Assembly (NCBI GenBank): GCA_031266135.1
Contig: JAISBP010000018.1
Span: 1-37,493, forward strand
Direction of reading: 5' to 3'
Origin: Holosporales bacterium
Lineage (GTDB): Bacteria; Pseudomonadota; Alphaproteobacteria; RUG11792
DNA length: 37,493 nt
The notes under the pieces were generated by a model. It worked only from the letters and a program-made list of their open reading frames with translations, was not told where the DNA came from and did not search any database. Position numbers and translations under genes: made by a program. Below, in pieces: positions 1 to 8,666 of this stretch; position 1 is the first letter of the stretch, and every line of letters begins with the position of its first letter.

Positions 1-76
1 TCTTGTGATAATCTAAAGCTTTCTTTCTTAAATCTTCAGAGTAGTACATAGTATTATCCCGGACTATTTTTTCTTA

Positions 77-322
77 TTATACTACACTCACCTTCGGCTT
101 GTTACTGAAATTTAGTATATCTGAAAATGCACAGATCTCATTAACTGGATTAGGTGGTTTTGCAGCTGGCGGTGATTCATTAACTGGATTGAGTGGTCTT
201 TCCTTGGGGTGTGATTCATCGCTAGAATCGCTGAATTCACCGAAATCTTCTTCTTCACTCGCAATAGAAGTCGGAATGGTATAAATCAGTACTGCAATTA
301 AGATTGCATTAATACTTTTCAC
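77..322 (-). CDS. Small secreted acidic protein (hypothetical)
   Basis: Encodes 81 residues from a GTG start; an AAGAGGTAG-like ribosome binding site lies just upstream on the minus strand. Residues 1-22 form a typical Sec signal peptide (MKS, hydrophobic stretch, then a cleavage-like SIAS/EEED junction). The mature part is short, acidic and Ser/Pro-rich and has a near-perfect internal repeat (PLNPVNE, PPNPVNE) 12 residues apart, visible in the DNA as a repeated block 36 nt apart. No known family was recognised. It resembles the other unassigned signal-peptide proteins of this window, so an exported or host-directed role is only an inference. The first 76 bases of the window show no gene. Confidence 0.55.
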   Translation of the reverse strand: MKSINAILIAVLIYTIPTSIASEEEDFGEFSDSSDESHPKERPLNPVNESPPAAKPPNPVNEICAFSDILNFSNKPKVSVV

Positions 323-479
323 CCTACCTCTTCTTAAAATCGATTACTAACGAAGAGTATTATTACATACTTTATTGCCAAAGCATAACACATTAATTTC
401 TCCTTCCCCTAAAACGTATGCAAGAATTTCGTGGAACGATTAAAGTGATTTAGAATAAACTATTACCGATTCTATTCCC

Positions 480-3011
480 ATGAGCGTTAGAGAGGCTATG
501 TCTAAGACGATATACAATTTCAAGGCAATCGAGAAGAAGTGGACCGGTGTATTTTCACAGTATTGTGTCAATAATTCTCTGGTAATAACCGATCCACAAA
601 AAAAATATTATATCATCGAGATGTTGCCGTATCCGTCTGGGAAGTTGCACATGGGGCACATCAGAAACTACACGATAGGTGATGTCCTGGCTCGCTATAA
701 GGCGATGGCCGGATGCACCGTGATCCATCCGATGGGGTGGGATTCGTTCGGGATGCCCGCGGAGAATGCGGCCATGCAATCTGGAGGACACCCCAAGGCC
801 TGGACCGAATCTAATATTGAATCCATGAAGGAGCAATTGAAGACCCTCGGATACATGTACGATTGGCCCCGTGAGATCAGTACCTGTAGTCGAGAATACT
901 ATTCTCAAGAACAGAAGTTATTTTTAGATTTTCTAAAGAGAGGGTTGATTTATCGGAAAGAGGCCTACGTCAACTGGGATCCCGTCGATAATACCGTTCT
1001 GGCGAACGAGCAGGTAATCGATGGATGTGGATGGCGATCGGGAGCCCCCATCGAAAAAAAACTCCTGGAGCAATGGTTCGTACGAATTACGGATTACTCG
1101 GATACTCTCCTGGATGGTCTCAAGGACCTCGAAGGTCATTGGCCCGATAAGGTCCTCAAGATGCAGGAGAACTGGATAGGCAGATCCGAGGGAGCCGCCA
1201 TCGATTTCAAAATTGTTGGAAGTGACAAGACGATTCCGATCTTCACGACGCGGCCTGATACCCTCTTCGGAGCGTCGTTCATCGCCCTATCGCCTGACCA
1301 TGAGATCGCCCGAGCCCTAGCGGAGGATGACCCCGAAATTGCAGCCTTCATAATTGAATGCAAAAAGATGCCGACCAATGAGGAGGCGATGGCCAAGGCC
1401 GAGAAGGAGGGCTTTAAAACCAATCTAGAAGTTGAGCATTTCCTAATTCCCGATAAGAAGCTACCGGTATATATTGCCAATTTCGTCCTCATTGATTATG
1501 GGACGGGAGCTATCTTTGGATGTCCCGCACATGATGATCGGGATTTCGCATTCGCCCAGAAGTATGGCCTCCAGATATTACAAATAATCAAGCCGGCGGA
1601 GGATGGGGCTGAGTTGCCCTACGCCGGAGATGGTACCCTCGTTAACTCGGGATTCCTGGATGGTATGACGATACGGGAGGCCAAGGCCGCCATGATAGAT
1701 CACATCGAGAAGATCGGGGTCGGCACTCGGACGGTGAGCTACAAGCTACGTGATTGGCTTATATCGAGGCAGAGGTATTGGGGATGCCCGATCCCGATCA
1801 TTCACTGCGAAAGGTGCGGGATGGTGCCGGCGGAGCTCCCCGTATTCCTACCCGATGATATCGAAATCAATGGCATCGGGAATCCACTGGAGAAACATCC
1901 GACATGGAAATACGTCAAGTGCCCGTACTGTGGTGAGGATGCTCTCCGTGATACCGATACCCTCGATACGTTCTTTGAATCATCGTGGTACTTTTTGAGG
2001 TATCTGTGTCCAGATCACAATGAACCCATCGAAAAAGAGATTGAGAGTGCCGCGATGCCGGTCGATATATGTATCGGCGGGATTGAGCACGCCGTTCTCC
2101 ATCTGCTATATGCGAGGTTCTTTGTGCTGGCCCTGAGGGATATGGGGTATATAAAGGCCAGTATACCGTTTATGAAACTGTTGGCGCAGGGGATGGTATG
2201 CCATAAATCGTATAAGAATACGGATGGGGAATGGATACAGCCAGATGAAATAGAGACCAGGACCGATGAAAAGATGTTCGATAAATCCGGGAAGGAGGTC
2301 TTCGAGTTCTCGATGGAAAAAATGAGTAAATCGAAGAAGAACATAATTAATCCGAAACCGATTATAGATTCTTATGGAGTCGATGCGGCACGGTTATTCA
2401 TCGTCTCCGATACACCGCCCGAAAAGGATTTTGACTGGAATACCGACGCCCTGGAAGGATCGTGGAGATTCCTAAATAAAGTCTGGAAGATATTCAATGA
2501 TATCTTTGACGGGAATGCTGGATCTAACAATAATGAGGAATCATTGATTAGAACCACCCACATATACCTCAAAAAGATCGCGGCGTCGTACGAGACGGTT
2601 TCCCTCAACAAATCCGTCGCCTTCATCAGGGAGTTCTTCAATGCGATATGCGATGGTATCGGGACGGAATCCACGGAATCCCTGAGGTTCGCATTCAAAA
2701 GCTTTATACAGGCCATATCGCCGATCACGCCTCATATATGCCATGAAATGTGGGAAATCATCGGAAATACTACTGAAATACTTCAACAATGTTCGTGGCC
2801 AGAGATCGATGAAAATCTAGCGGCGATAGGCGAGATCACGATAGCCGTGCAGGTCAATGGTAGGTTGAGGGGGACGTTCGAAGTGGCGAAAGACACCGAT
2901 GAAGAAACCTTGAAGCAACGGGCGATCCAGCTCCTCGGCGATTACATCGACCAGTCATCCATCAAAAAGATAATCGCCGTCAAGGATAGGATCGTGAATA
3001 TTGTGTCATAA
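480..3011 (+). CDS. leuS: Leucyl-tRNA synthetase
   Basis: Charges tRNA-Leu with leucine in the cytoplasm; class I synthetase of 843 residues, close to the usual 850-870. Visible landmarks are the HIGH-type motif as HMGH near residue 57 (LPYPSGKLHMGHIRN), the CP1 editing-domain motif TTRPDTLFGAS near residue 260, the RQRYWG block, and the KMSKS loop near residue 614 (MEKMSKSKKN). The C-terminal anticodon-binding part is complete. The start is uncertain: ATG at 480 has no clear ribosome binding site, while ATG at 498 (MSKTIYNF) fits the family N-terminus and follows AGAGAGG, though only two bases away. The gene stands alone. The gene after it has its own promoter, so leuS is probably transcribed separately. 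Confidence 0.97.
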   Translation: MSVREAMSKTIYNFKAIEKKWTGVFSQYCVNNSLVITDPQKKYYIIEMLPYPSGKLHMGHIRNYTIGDVLARYKAMAGCTVIHPMGWDSFGMPAENAAMQSGGHPKAWTESNIESMKEQLKTLGYMYDWPREISTCSREYYSQEQKLFLDFLKRGLIYRKEAYVNWDPVDNTVLANEQVIDGCGWRSGAPIEKKLLEQWFVRITDYSDTLLDGLKDLEGHWPDKVLKMQENWIGRSEGAAIDFKIVGSDKTIPIFTTRPDTLFGASFIALSPDHEIARALAEDDPEIAAFIIECKKMPTNEEAMAKAEKEGFKTNLEVEHFLIPDKKLPVYIANFVLIDYGTGAIFGCPAHDDRDFAFAQKYGLQILQIIKPAEDGAELPYAGDGTLVNSGFLDGMTIREAKAAMIDHIEKIGVGTRTVSYKLRDWLISRQRYWGCPIPIIHCERCGMVPAELPVFLPDDIEINGIGNPLEKHPTWKYVKCPYCGEDALRDTDTLDTFFESSWYFLRYLCPDHNEPIEKEIESAAMPVDICIGGIEHAVLHLLYARFFVLALRDMGYIKASIPFMKLLAQGMVCHKSYKNTDGEWIQPDEIETRTDEKMFDKSGKEVFEFSMEKMSKSKKNIINPKPIIDSYGVDAARLFIVSDTPPEKDFDWNTDALEGSWRFLNKVWKIFNDIFDGNAGSNNNEESLIRTTHIYLKKIAASYETVSLNKSVAFIREFFNAICDGIGTESTESLRFAFKSFIQAISPITPHICHEMWEIIGNTTEILQQCSWPEIDENLAAIGEITIAVQVNGRLRGTFEVAKDTDEETLKQRAIQLLGDYIDQSSIKKIIAVKDRIVNIVS

Positions 3012-3080
3012 ATAACGGCGAGGATTGGAGTAATTCTAGAGTTAATGAGTTATTTTCTTTCTGTTAAAGTAAAAAGGTAA

Positions 3081-3109
3081 TTGACAATAACTAAACCGTA
3101 AAGTATAAT
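3081..3109 (+). promoter_or_regulatory. Consensus sigma70 promoter
   Basis: TTGACA at 3081-3086 and TATAAT at 3104-3109 are separated by exactly 17 bases, a perfect consensus pair. It lies 34 bases before the ATG at 3143 of a secreted protein, with AAAGGA between. Strong constitutive transcription is expected. Inference from sequence only. Confidence 0.85.
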
Positions 3110-3142
3110 CGCGTGTAGTTGAAAAATAAAAGGAATTCGATA

Positions 3143-4105
3143 ATGAAAAGAATAATGGTTACATTAGCAATCATACTTGGCTCTACCGGCATGATTAAAG
3201 CGGCGCAGAATCCAGACTCAGTAGTCGCAAGACGGGAGGCGGATGCAGCGATCAACGCTCTCAGCCAACAATTTGACTTACTACAGGATCCCAACAGAGA
3301 CCAGCTATTTCAATTGTCGGCATCCATTGGGAGAGCATCGACCCAAGCTTTAATTGAGTTGTCTTCAGACCAGCCTGCTTACCTATTATCGTCCTTATTC
3401 GCCGCAGATCCACTTATATTCCGGAGAGAAAGGGGAGAAACGCTGCCGCTCGAGCTCCTAGCCCTCGCTATGGGTTTCGCAATGCAATCCAGATGGCAAG
3501 AAGCAAGGAGCGTTTTGGTGGACTTCAATGTCAAAACCAGAATATGTTCCATTGAGTCATCAAGTTTTCAGACCGGCTACGTGAATATTGCGTTCTCACA
3601 AATACCAGCACCTTCAACCCTCTGCCAGGTGCAGGCAGTCTTGGGCATCCATGAAATGTCTCTTCAAACAGAAGTAGAAGACTCAGTCAGACTCACAGGG
3701 GTCTACGGACAGATGCAGGCGCTCGCTTCAGCCCTAGTAGGAGATGTCACCATCCTCGATCTAGCACTCCGTCTTAAGCCTCTTGCGATTAGATTCGGCA
3801 TACCACCGTCCCATCGGCAGTACAGGGAGTTTAGGATCCGAGCAGCCGAGATACAACGTGATGGATTCATGTGTGGAGCATCTCCAGAGGACGTGGTCGC
3901 TCATATCGGAGATATGGCTCAGCAGCTCCTGGAGAGGCCATCCCTGATCCAGGGAGGACCCCAAGAGTCTGATACTGCAAGGCAAGAACTCCTCTTTTCC
4001 CACCTTTTTGGAGGGCCTTCAGCACGAGAATCCGGGCAGATTATAGGGGAGGCCCTAGTTAGAATACTCACAGAAAGCATATTACAGCAACAATCTCCCG
4101 TGTAA
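3143..4105 (+). CDS. Secreted protein, unknown family (320 aa)
   Basis: The start was placed at ATG 3143, preceded by AAAGGA, rather than at an upstream in-frame TTG (3119), because only this start puts a proper signal peptide at the N-terminus (MKRIMVTLAIILGSTGMIKA, cleavage before AQNPD). The mature part is about 300 residues, probably mostly alpha-helical, with no transmembrane segment and no motif I recognise. It ends ILQQQSPV. It follows leuS but has its own perfect-consensus promoter, so it is probably well expressed. A periplasmic or exported host-interaction protein is possible; no function is assigned. Confidence 0.75.
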   Translation: MKRIMVTLAIILGSTGMIKAAQNPDSVVARREADAAINALSQQFDLLQDPNRDQLFQLSASIGRASTQALIELSSDQPAYLLSSLFAADPLIFRRERGETLPLELLALAMGFAMQSRWQEARSVLVDFNVKTRICSIESSSFQTGYVNIAFSQIPAPSTLCQVQAVLGIHEMSLQTEVEDSVRLTGVYGQMQALASALVGDVTILDLALRLKPLAIRFGIPPSHRQYREFRIRAAEIQRDGFMCGASPEDVVAHIGDMAQQLLERPSLIQGGPQESDTARQELLFSHLFGGPSARESGQIIGEALVRILTESILQQQSPV

Positions 4106-4145
4106 CCCACGGCTCTCATCTTGGACCGAGGTAATTCTCTTGCAA

Positions 4146-4175
4146 ACCCCAGGCACATTAATTGGTGTCTGGGGT
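4146..4175. terminator. Hairpin between convergent genes
   Basis: An 11-bp stem (ACCCCAGGCAC with GTGTCTGGGGT, one G-U pair) closes an 8-base loop about 40 bases after the stop of the secreted protein and before the end of the convergent 694-aa gene. No T-run follows on either strand, so it is at best an atypical terminator or a 3' end-stabilising stem. Confidence 0.4.
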
Positions 4176-4254
4176 AAGGGGAACGCTATGCTCTAAGGTC
4201 ACTGCTTTAGCATCATAAGGGTCATAATCTTATAGAAACTGATTTTGTATAGAT

Positions 4255-6339
4255 CTAGCTTTCCATTAGCATAAGCTTTGCAAACTCCGGGCCTCGTGCT
4301 TCTATATGGCGGATATTCCTTGCCTTTGCAATTACATCGTTTTCGTCTATCAATGACATGAAATGTCCGGGGATGGCGTAGATGACGATCGGCCTGCTCC
4401 TATCCGATTTAGGCATGAACCGGTCTGGAATTATCCAAGATGATAAATTGGATGGGCTAAACTGATCCGTCAATTTTTCCACATCAAGCTGAGTTTTTTC
4501 TACCCACATATGAATGGGTCTACTCTGTAGAGATGAAATAAACCCGAAGTCAAGACCTATATCCTTTGCTTCTGGCAAGGCTCTCCCGTATGATTCTAGC
4601 GCCTTTTTTGGATCCCAGGGAGCAGCTCCAGGATTTGTTTTTTTGACCTTTTCTTGCTCATCTTTTGACAATTTTAAGAACTCACCCTTGCTGTGTTTCC
4701 ATTGTTTTCTCGCTTCTACAAGGATTTCACTCCTAGCAGTTTCCAGAGCCTCTTGTCCATAACGAATTAGATACCCATCTCCCTGAATGACGGTGCCTAT
4801 TCCATTGAGGTGTCCCTGCATCGAAAGAAAATCATGAAGCTTCCCTTTTTTAAGGTATCCTGGCAAAAACGGAAGCCATTCAGGATGAGTGCTGAACCAT
4901 CTTACGAGATCAAATCTAGACTGCATACCAGAAGCATAAATACCGCAATCCCCAGCACCGTGATTATTCATTTTAACGTATCTCCGCATTACGACAGGGT
5001 AACGAACATTATCTAGCTCTAATGTCGGATGATCTTTCGCATCTTCTTTTGTTAATGGTGGATTCTGGTGCCCCATGTATTTAATGTCTGGATAGTAATA
5101 TGCTTCCCAATTACTTGGATCTCCGGATAAGAGGTATTCAACGAATACAAGATGATCTTTCCACCTGCCAATATGGCATAATTCTCTTACCCTCAGTAGA
5201 GTTAATTCAGGAATAACTGCTTGTTTACACCTTTCTATATCTTCTGGATCTCCAAGTGGACTTGTATGATATACATCGCAAATCGATCCTTGTACTATAT
5301 TTACTGAAGCATCTACCGCATCCTCGATGGTAGATCTTGGATTTTCGTATAGAAACCGAACAGCTGCTTTCAACATAATCCATTGCTTAGTCACGTTATT
5401 AAGTGGCCCCATCCCAACGTTTTTATAATCGGTAAGATGAACACTCAACAAATTCCGATTCATTGGCAACCTCTGTAATTCATTTTGATAACCATATGGA
5501 TCTGGTGGTAGTGTTTTCATTTGTGGGAACATTGCGTTAACCTTTAGTAGAATGGTTCCTTCTTCTGCTACAAGAGTAAAGACCCTCTGTTGCGACTCAG
5601 TCGGATTTGGGACAATGGCAGTGAACGTATTTCTTGCTGCTAGTTGGCGCTTATGGGTTTTATGCATAGTTCTCAAGAAAACAAGAGGGACGGTGCATTT
5701 CTCGAATCCAAGCATCGAATCACTAATCCTTTCTAAAAATATTTGGAGATCTAGTGGTTCTTGATCTTCCGGATTCCGTCCCGCGAGCTCTTGTACTATG
5801 AGTTCTTGAGCTATACTTTGCAGATGTTCTTTATACAGCTCAAATCGCAGATTAAACGATATATTGTCATTAATATATTTAGCAATTTTATATCCAGCAT
5901 CCACGAAGATTGCTAAATTGGGGATTGGCAACTTAACAATCTTGGCCCTATCAGCCGCCGGGAAAGTAAACATTCCAATTCCTGTCGAGAGTAAAAGAGA
6001 TATAAAATCAACCTGTGTTACATTGTGTGCCTGTCTAATCATTTCGGAGTAATTATTAATTTCGTTAAACCATCCATTAACCGTCCTGTGATCTATTTCA
6101 TCACCCAGGATGTACGCATCGCGAAAGGCACTGCACATGAGCTGCAAGAAGGGGTAAACAGGTTTTTGCTCTTCAGAAAATCTTTGGACTGGAGAAACGG
6201 ACGATAGCTTGCCACTACTGTCGTATGAAGCAGTTGGAATAACACTCACATACTCCGGTAACGGAAAAGAAGTACTTGGATCCATGGCTGAGACACCACA
6301 AATCCCAAATAGAACAATAGATAGAATACACCTACGCAT
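4255..6339 (-). CDS. Large secreted protein with OTU-protease-like Cys/His motifs
   Basis: Encodes 694 residues from an ATG with a good GGAGGATT ribosome binding site. Residues 1-18 form a Sec signal peptide (MRRCILSIVLFGICGVSA, then MDPS). The first 450 residues match nothing I know. The C-terminal third carries GAGDCGIYA at 461-469, similar to the catalytic-cysteine motif of OTU cysteine proteases (GDGxCLFxA), and IYAIPGHFMSLID at 653-665, similar to their C-terminal catalytic-His motif (xHYNSL). Cys465 and His659 would be the pair, with an unusually long spacer. If correct, the protein could be a ubiquitin-directed peptidase acting in a host. The motif match is by eye; the family call is inference and another papain-like clan is possible. 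The base composition is clearly more AT-rich than leuS or the kinases. Confidence 0.7.
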   Translation of the reverse strand: MRRCILSIVLFGICGVSAMDPSTSFPLPEYVSVIPTASYDSSGKLSSVSPVQRFSEEQKPVYPFLQLMCSAFRDAYILGDEIDHRTVNGWFNEINNYSEMIRQAHNVTQVDFISLLLSTGIGMFTFPAADRAKIVKLPIPNLAIFVDAGYKIAKYINDNISFNLRFELYKEHLQSIAQELIVQELAGRNPEDQEPLDLQIFLERISDSMLGFEKCTVPLVFLRTMHKTHKRQLAARNTFTAIVPNPTESQQRVFTLVAEEGTILLKVNAMFPQMKTLPPDPYGYQNELQRLPMNRNLLSVHLTDYKNVGMGPLNNVTKQWIMLKAAVRFLYENPRSTIEDAVDASVNIVQGSICDVYHTSPLGDPEDIERCKQAVIPELTLLRVRELCHIGRWKDHLVFVEYLLSGDPSNWEAYYYPDIKYMGHQNPPLTKEDAKDHPTLELDNVRYPVVMRRYVKMNNHGAGDCGIYASGMQSRFDLVRWFSTHPEWLPFLPGYLKKGKLHDFLSMQGHLNGIGTVIQGDGYLIRYGQEALETARSEILVEARKQWKHSKGEFLKLSKDEQEKVKKTNPGAAPWDPKKALESYGRALPEAKDIGLDFGFISSLQSRPIHMWVEKTQLDVEKLTDQFSPSNLSSWIIPDRFMPKSDRSRPIVIYAIPGHFMSLIDENDVIAKARNIRHIEARGPEFAKLMLMES

Positions 6340-6441
6340 TAAGTAATCCTCCCAATAAGCCTGTTAATTATTATATATTAATTATTCTAATTTTTATAGA
6401 ATTTTTTGTATGAATACTTAATTTTGTGTTAAATAGAAGTT

Positions 6442-6828
6442 TTACTTATTTTCTATTGTATTCGGTTCAGATTGTGGAGGTTGCTCTTCGGCAGTCGTTA
6501 CAGAAAGATTCAATAATGTGCCATCATTTAATGTTAGGGACACGTCCGACTCCGTCACCGAATCTATGGAGAAATGGCGATGTTGTCCTATCGTCGAATA
6601 TTCAATCCCATTAATCCAGACAGTCCAATTATCTTCATTTATATAAAAAATACCTGAAATTTTGAAGTTATTATCATCTTTTTTCTTACCGTTTGGCTTT
6701 TTCTGAGTTACCGCTTCCAAAATTGCATCAGATTCTTTCTCAGTTAGAAAGAAGGATGCTTCTCTGCATAAGGACTCCTGATGAATCATCACTATGATGC
6801 CCATCAACAGGCATGAAACACTTCGCAT
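6442..6828 (-). CDS. GspC/PilP-like small exported protein (tentative)
   Basis: Encodes 128 residues with a GGAGATAGT ribosome binding site before ATG 6828. The N-terminus is a signal peptide or single membrane anchor (MRSVSCLLMGIIVMIH). The centre reads GIFYINEDNWTVWINGIEYS followed by alternating strands ending VSLTLNDGTLLNLSV. This pattern (compartment-specific strand, W-x-VW-x-NG turn, V-x-L-x-x-x-DG-x strand) resembles the small beta domain of GspC homology regions and PilP-type pilot proteins. It is the last of three tightly packed minus-strand genes and overlaps the one before by 25 bases, so translation is probably coupled. The role in a type II secretion or type IV pilus platform is inferred mainly from gene order and domain layout. 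Confidence 0.6.
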   Translation of the reverse strand: MRSVSCLLMGIIVMIHQESLCREASFFLTEKESDAILEAVTQKKPNGKKKDDNNFKISGIFYINEDNWTVWINGIEYSTIGQHRHFSIDSVTESDVSLTLNDGTLLNLSVTTAEEQPPQSEPNTIENK

Positions 6829-7328
6829 ACTATCTCCGCCTTTATAGCTGGTTTTGTAAGTGAAACGTTGCTTGCCTTCTCTATTTTTACCGATAAAATT
6901 TTGGCGAATCCTGATTTGAATGAGTATATCGCATCCATTAATTTGAAGATGAATAGATCATGCCAGAAGAGGGCACGCACCGTCACCAAATCCTTTATGA
7001 ATACATCGTGCGTAACCTCATTGGCCTCGATAGACAATATTTCTGTCTTCAATTCCTTGGCCGAATTATTTATAAAATCATCGAATGTAATCTTATTGGA
7101 TGTAAATAAATGCTCAGATATAAACTTCATTTTTTGAGTATCTTTCTTTAATTCGTTTATGAATACCATCTTTTCATTGATGATATTGTATTCAGCAAGC
7201 CCTTGATTCTTATATGAACTTATTATATTTGAAGATACTGAACACGCAAGAATCAGCAACAGATATATGACTTTTCTTTTTGTCTTATACTTTTTTAATA
7301 GAAGTTGCGGTACCCCACTCCTTTTCAT
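6804..7328 (-). CDS. GspM/PilO-like single-pass membrane protein (tentative)
   Basis: The start was placed at ATG 7328, one base after the TAG of the upstream gene, rather than at an overlapping ATG at 7346, giving 174 residues. Topology is a short basic cytoplasmic tail (MKRSGVPQLLLKKYKTKRK), one membrane segment (VIYLLLILACSVSSNII), then a periplasmic part of about 140 residues beginning with a helical stretch. This is the layout of GspM and PilO, the partner of GspL/PilN in secretion and pilus platforms. Sequence motifs in this family are weak, so the call rests on topology and on its position between a GspL-like and a GspC/PilP-like gene. Translation is likely coupled to the gene before it. 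Confidence 0.55.
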   Translation of the reverse strand: MKRSGVPQLLLKKYKTKRKVIYLLLILACSVSSNIISSYKNQGLAEYNIINEKMVFINELKKDTQKMKFISEHLFTSNKITFDDFINNSAKELKTEILSIEANEVTHDVFIKDLVTVRALFWHDLFIFKLMDAIYSFKSGFAKILSVKIEKASNVSLTKPAIKAEIVCEVFHAC

Positions 7329-7329
7329 G

Positions 7330-8514
7330 CTACTCAGTGGAGGCATTGGATTCTGGCACTATATCTATCGTGATTTGATCAGACGATTCGTCTACCGTTA
7401 ATGATGCCTGGCGTAGTAGTTTAACGTCGTTACATTCAGCATACTTCTGTAATTCAGAATAAAAGTTATGCTTTTTAAAATGAAGAGATGACCCAATTCT
7501 TTTCCATAACTCTATTTCATTTAACACATTGCGATCAACAGAGTTTAAAGCCTTTTGAGATTCTTCGATATTGGCTGAAATTTCGAAGGTATCGATTATG
7601 TCCGATACCATCGTCAGCGGCAGAGTAATCAACAATAATATACAGGATACATTTATTACCCTCCTTAAATTCTGCGATATTTTTATGGAGCTAAAATCTA
7701 TACCATCCGAGAGTATATTCATGTAAGACTCAGATCTATTTGTAAAGCTGGCGATTGTATTCTCATTTATAGAATAAATTACGACATCTTCTGGATCAAT
7801 TTTACATATCTGTGATACGTGTTTGATAGTATTCGCAATTTCGTCATTTTTATCGAATTGATCATTCAGACCGCGTCTATAGCATACGTACCTATCCTCG
7901 TGGAGCACGATTATCTCCCAATTACACTTCATTTCGATCGTGAAGATCGATGTAGAGAACTTGTTTTTATCCTCCGGGAAGGCTATGAAATAACTTGAGA
8001 TAATCCAAATGGGCCAGCACGTTATGCCAAGAAAATGATTACCGATTCCCAATATGAATTTGATACTATCTATGATTTGCTTGGGTAATTGCATCTTACA
8101 CGATACAATCGAGCCATATTTTTTAAAGAGATTACTTTCGTAAAGAACGGTATTGGTTGAATCAGACCGTAAATCACTGGCAACCATGCTTTTGATATCA
8201 GAATTGGATAGGTTGGCAGGAACCGATCTACACGACATCGTTTTGTTTGAAATTATGATTTCGACTGGAATTTTCGGATTGTTATTTAAATACGTCAGTA
8301 TCGTATCAATAGTCCCCTTCCCACCAGTTACATAATCAGTCTTCTGCTCTGATTCCGGAGGTTTGGGAGTAGGTCTAGTATCCGGTAAATTACATTTAAT
8401 ACTCCTGATTATCCTTTCATTTCTGATGTGTGTTAATTTTATGGAATCATCAAAAGCGAAAAGCCTAATTAAGTCAAAACGAAGACTGTAGAAAGGTACG
8501 TGCGCAATTTTCAT
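7330..8514 (-). CDS. GspL-like (PilM/PilN-like) secretion platform protein (tentative)
   Basis: Encodes 394 residues. About 280 residues precede a single membrane segment near 290-310 (VINVSCILLLITLPLTMVS); about 85 residues follow, starting with a helix and ending in a strand-rich tail (LTVDESSDQITIDIVP). A long cytoplasmic actin-like domain, one membrane pass and a small periplasmic ferredoxin-like domain is the GspL architecture, or PilM fused to PilN. The first half (PVEIIISNKTMSCRSVPA, then a strand-rich core) is compatible with an actin-like fold but lacks motifs I can name. It heads the three-gene cluster with the two smaller genes. A neighbouring ATPase or secretin would settle the matter, but none lies in this window. 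Confidence 0.55.
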   Translation of the reverse strand: MKIAHVPFYSLRFDLIRLFAFDDSIKLTHIRNERIIRSIKCNLPDTRPTPKPPESEQKTDYVTGGKGTIDTILTYLNNNPKIPVEIIISNKTMSCRSVPANLSNSDIKSMVASDLRSDSTNTVLYESNLFKKYGSIVSCKMQLPKQIIDSIKFILGIGNHFLGITCWPIWIISSYFIAFPEDKNKFSTSIFTIEMKCNWEIIVLHEDRYVCYRRGLNDQFDKNDEIANTIKHVSQICKIDPEDVVIYSINENTIASFTNRSESYMNILSDGIDFSSIKISQNLRRVINVSCILLLITLPLTMVSDIIDTFEISANIEESQKALNSVDRNVLNEIELWKRIGSSLHFKKHNFYSELQKYAECNDVKLLRQASLTVDESSDQITIDIVPESNASTE

Positions 8515-8623
8515 AAAATAATTCTGATGATTATGAGAACATGTCTCCCCCGCTATTCACATACAGATTTAAATACAATTAGTAAAGGAACCGTTAATTT
8601 GGATGCAGCTTTTTTTTGATTAA

Positions 8624-8657
8624 TCTCTGCCCAAAATAGAGTATAATTGGGCAGAGA
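8624..8657 (+). promoter_or_regulatory. Inverted repeat spanning the -10 box of fic (putative operator)
   Basis: TCTCTGCCCAA (8624-8634) and TTGGGCAGAGA (8647-8657) are a perfect 11-bp inverted repeat with a 12-base spacer that contains TATAAT (8642-8647). A third half-site, TGGGCAGAG, lies at 8668-8676 on top of the fic start codon. A dimeric repressor bound here would cover the promoter and the start. The same repeat could also form a transcript hairpin if transcription starts further upstream. Confidence 0.6.
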
Positions 8658-8666
8658 ATCGGAGTA

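Noticed and set aside
1750-1998. Open frames on either strand inside leuS
   Set aside because: They have no ribosome binding sites or family patterns and mirror the codon structure of the real gene.
7146-7346. Earlier start (ATG 7346) for the GspM-like gene
   Set aside because: It would overlap the preceding gene and lacks a ribosome binding site; ATG 7328 directly after the preceding stop fits translational coupling and gives a basic N-terminal tail.
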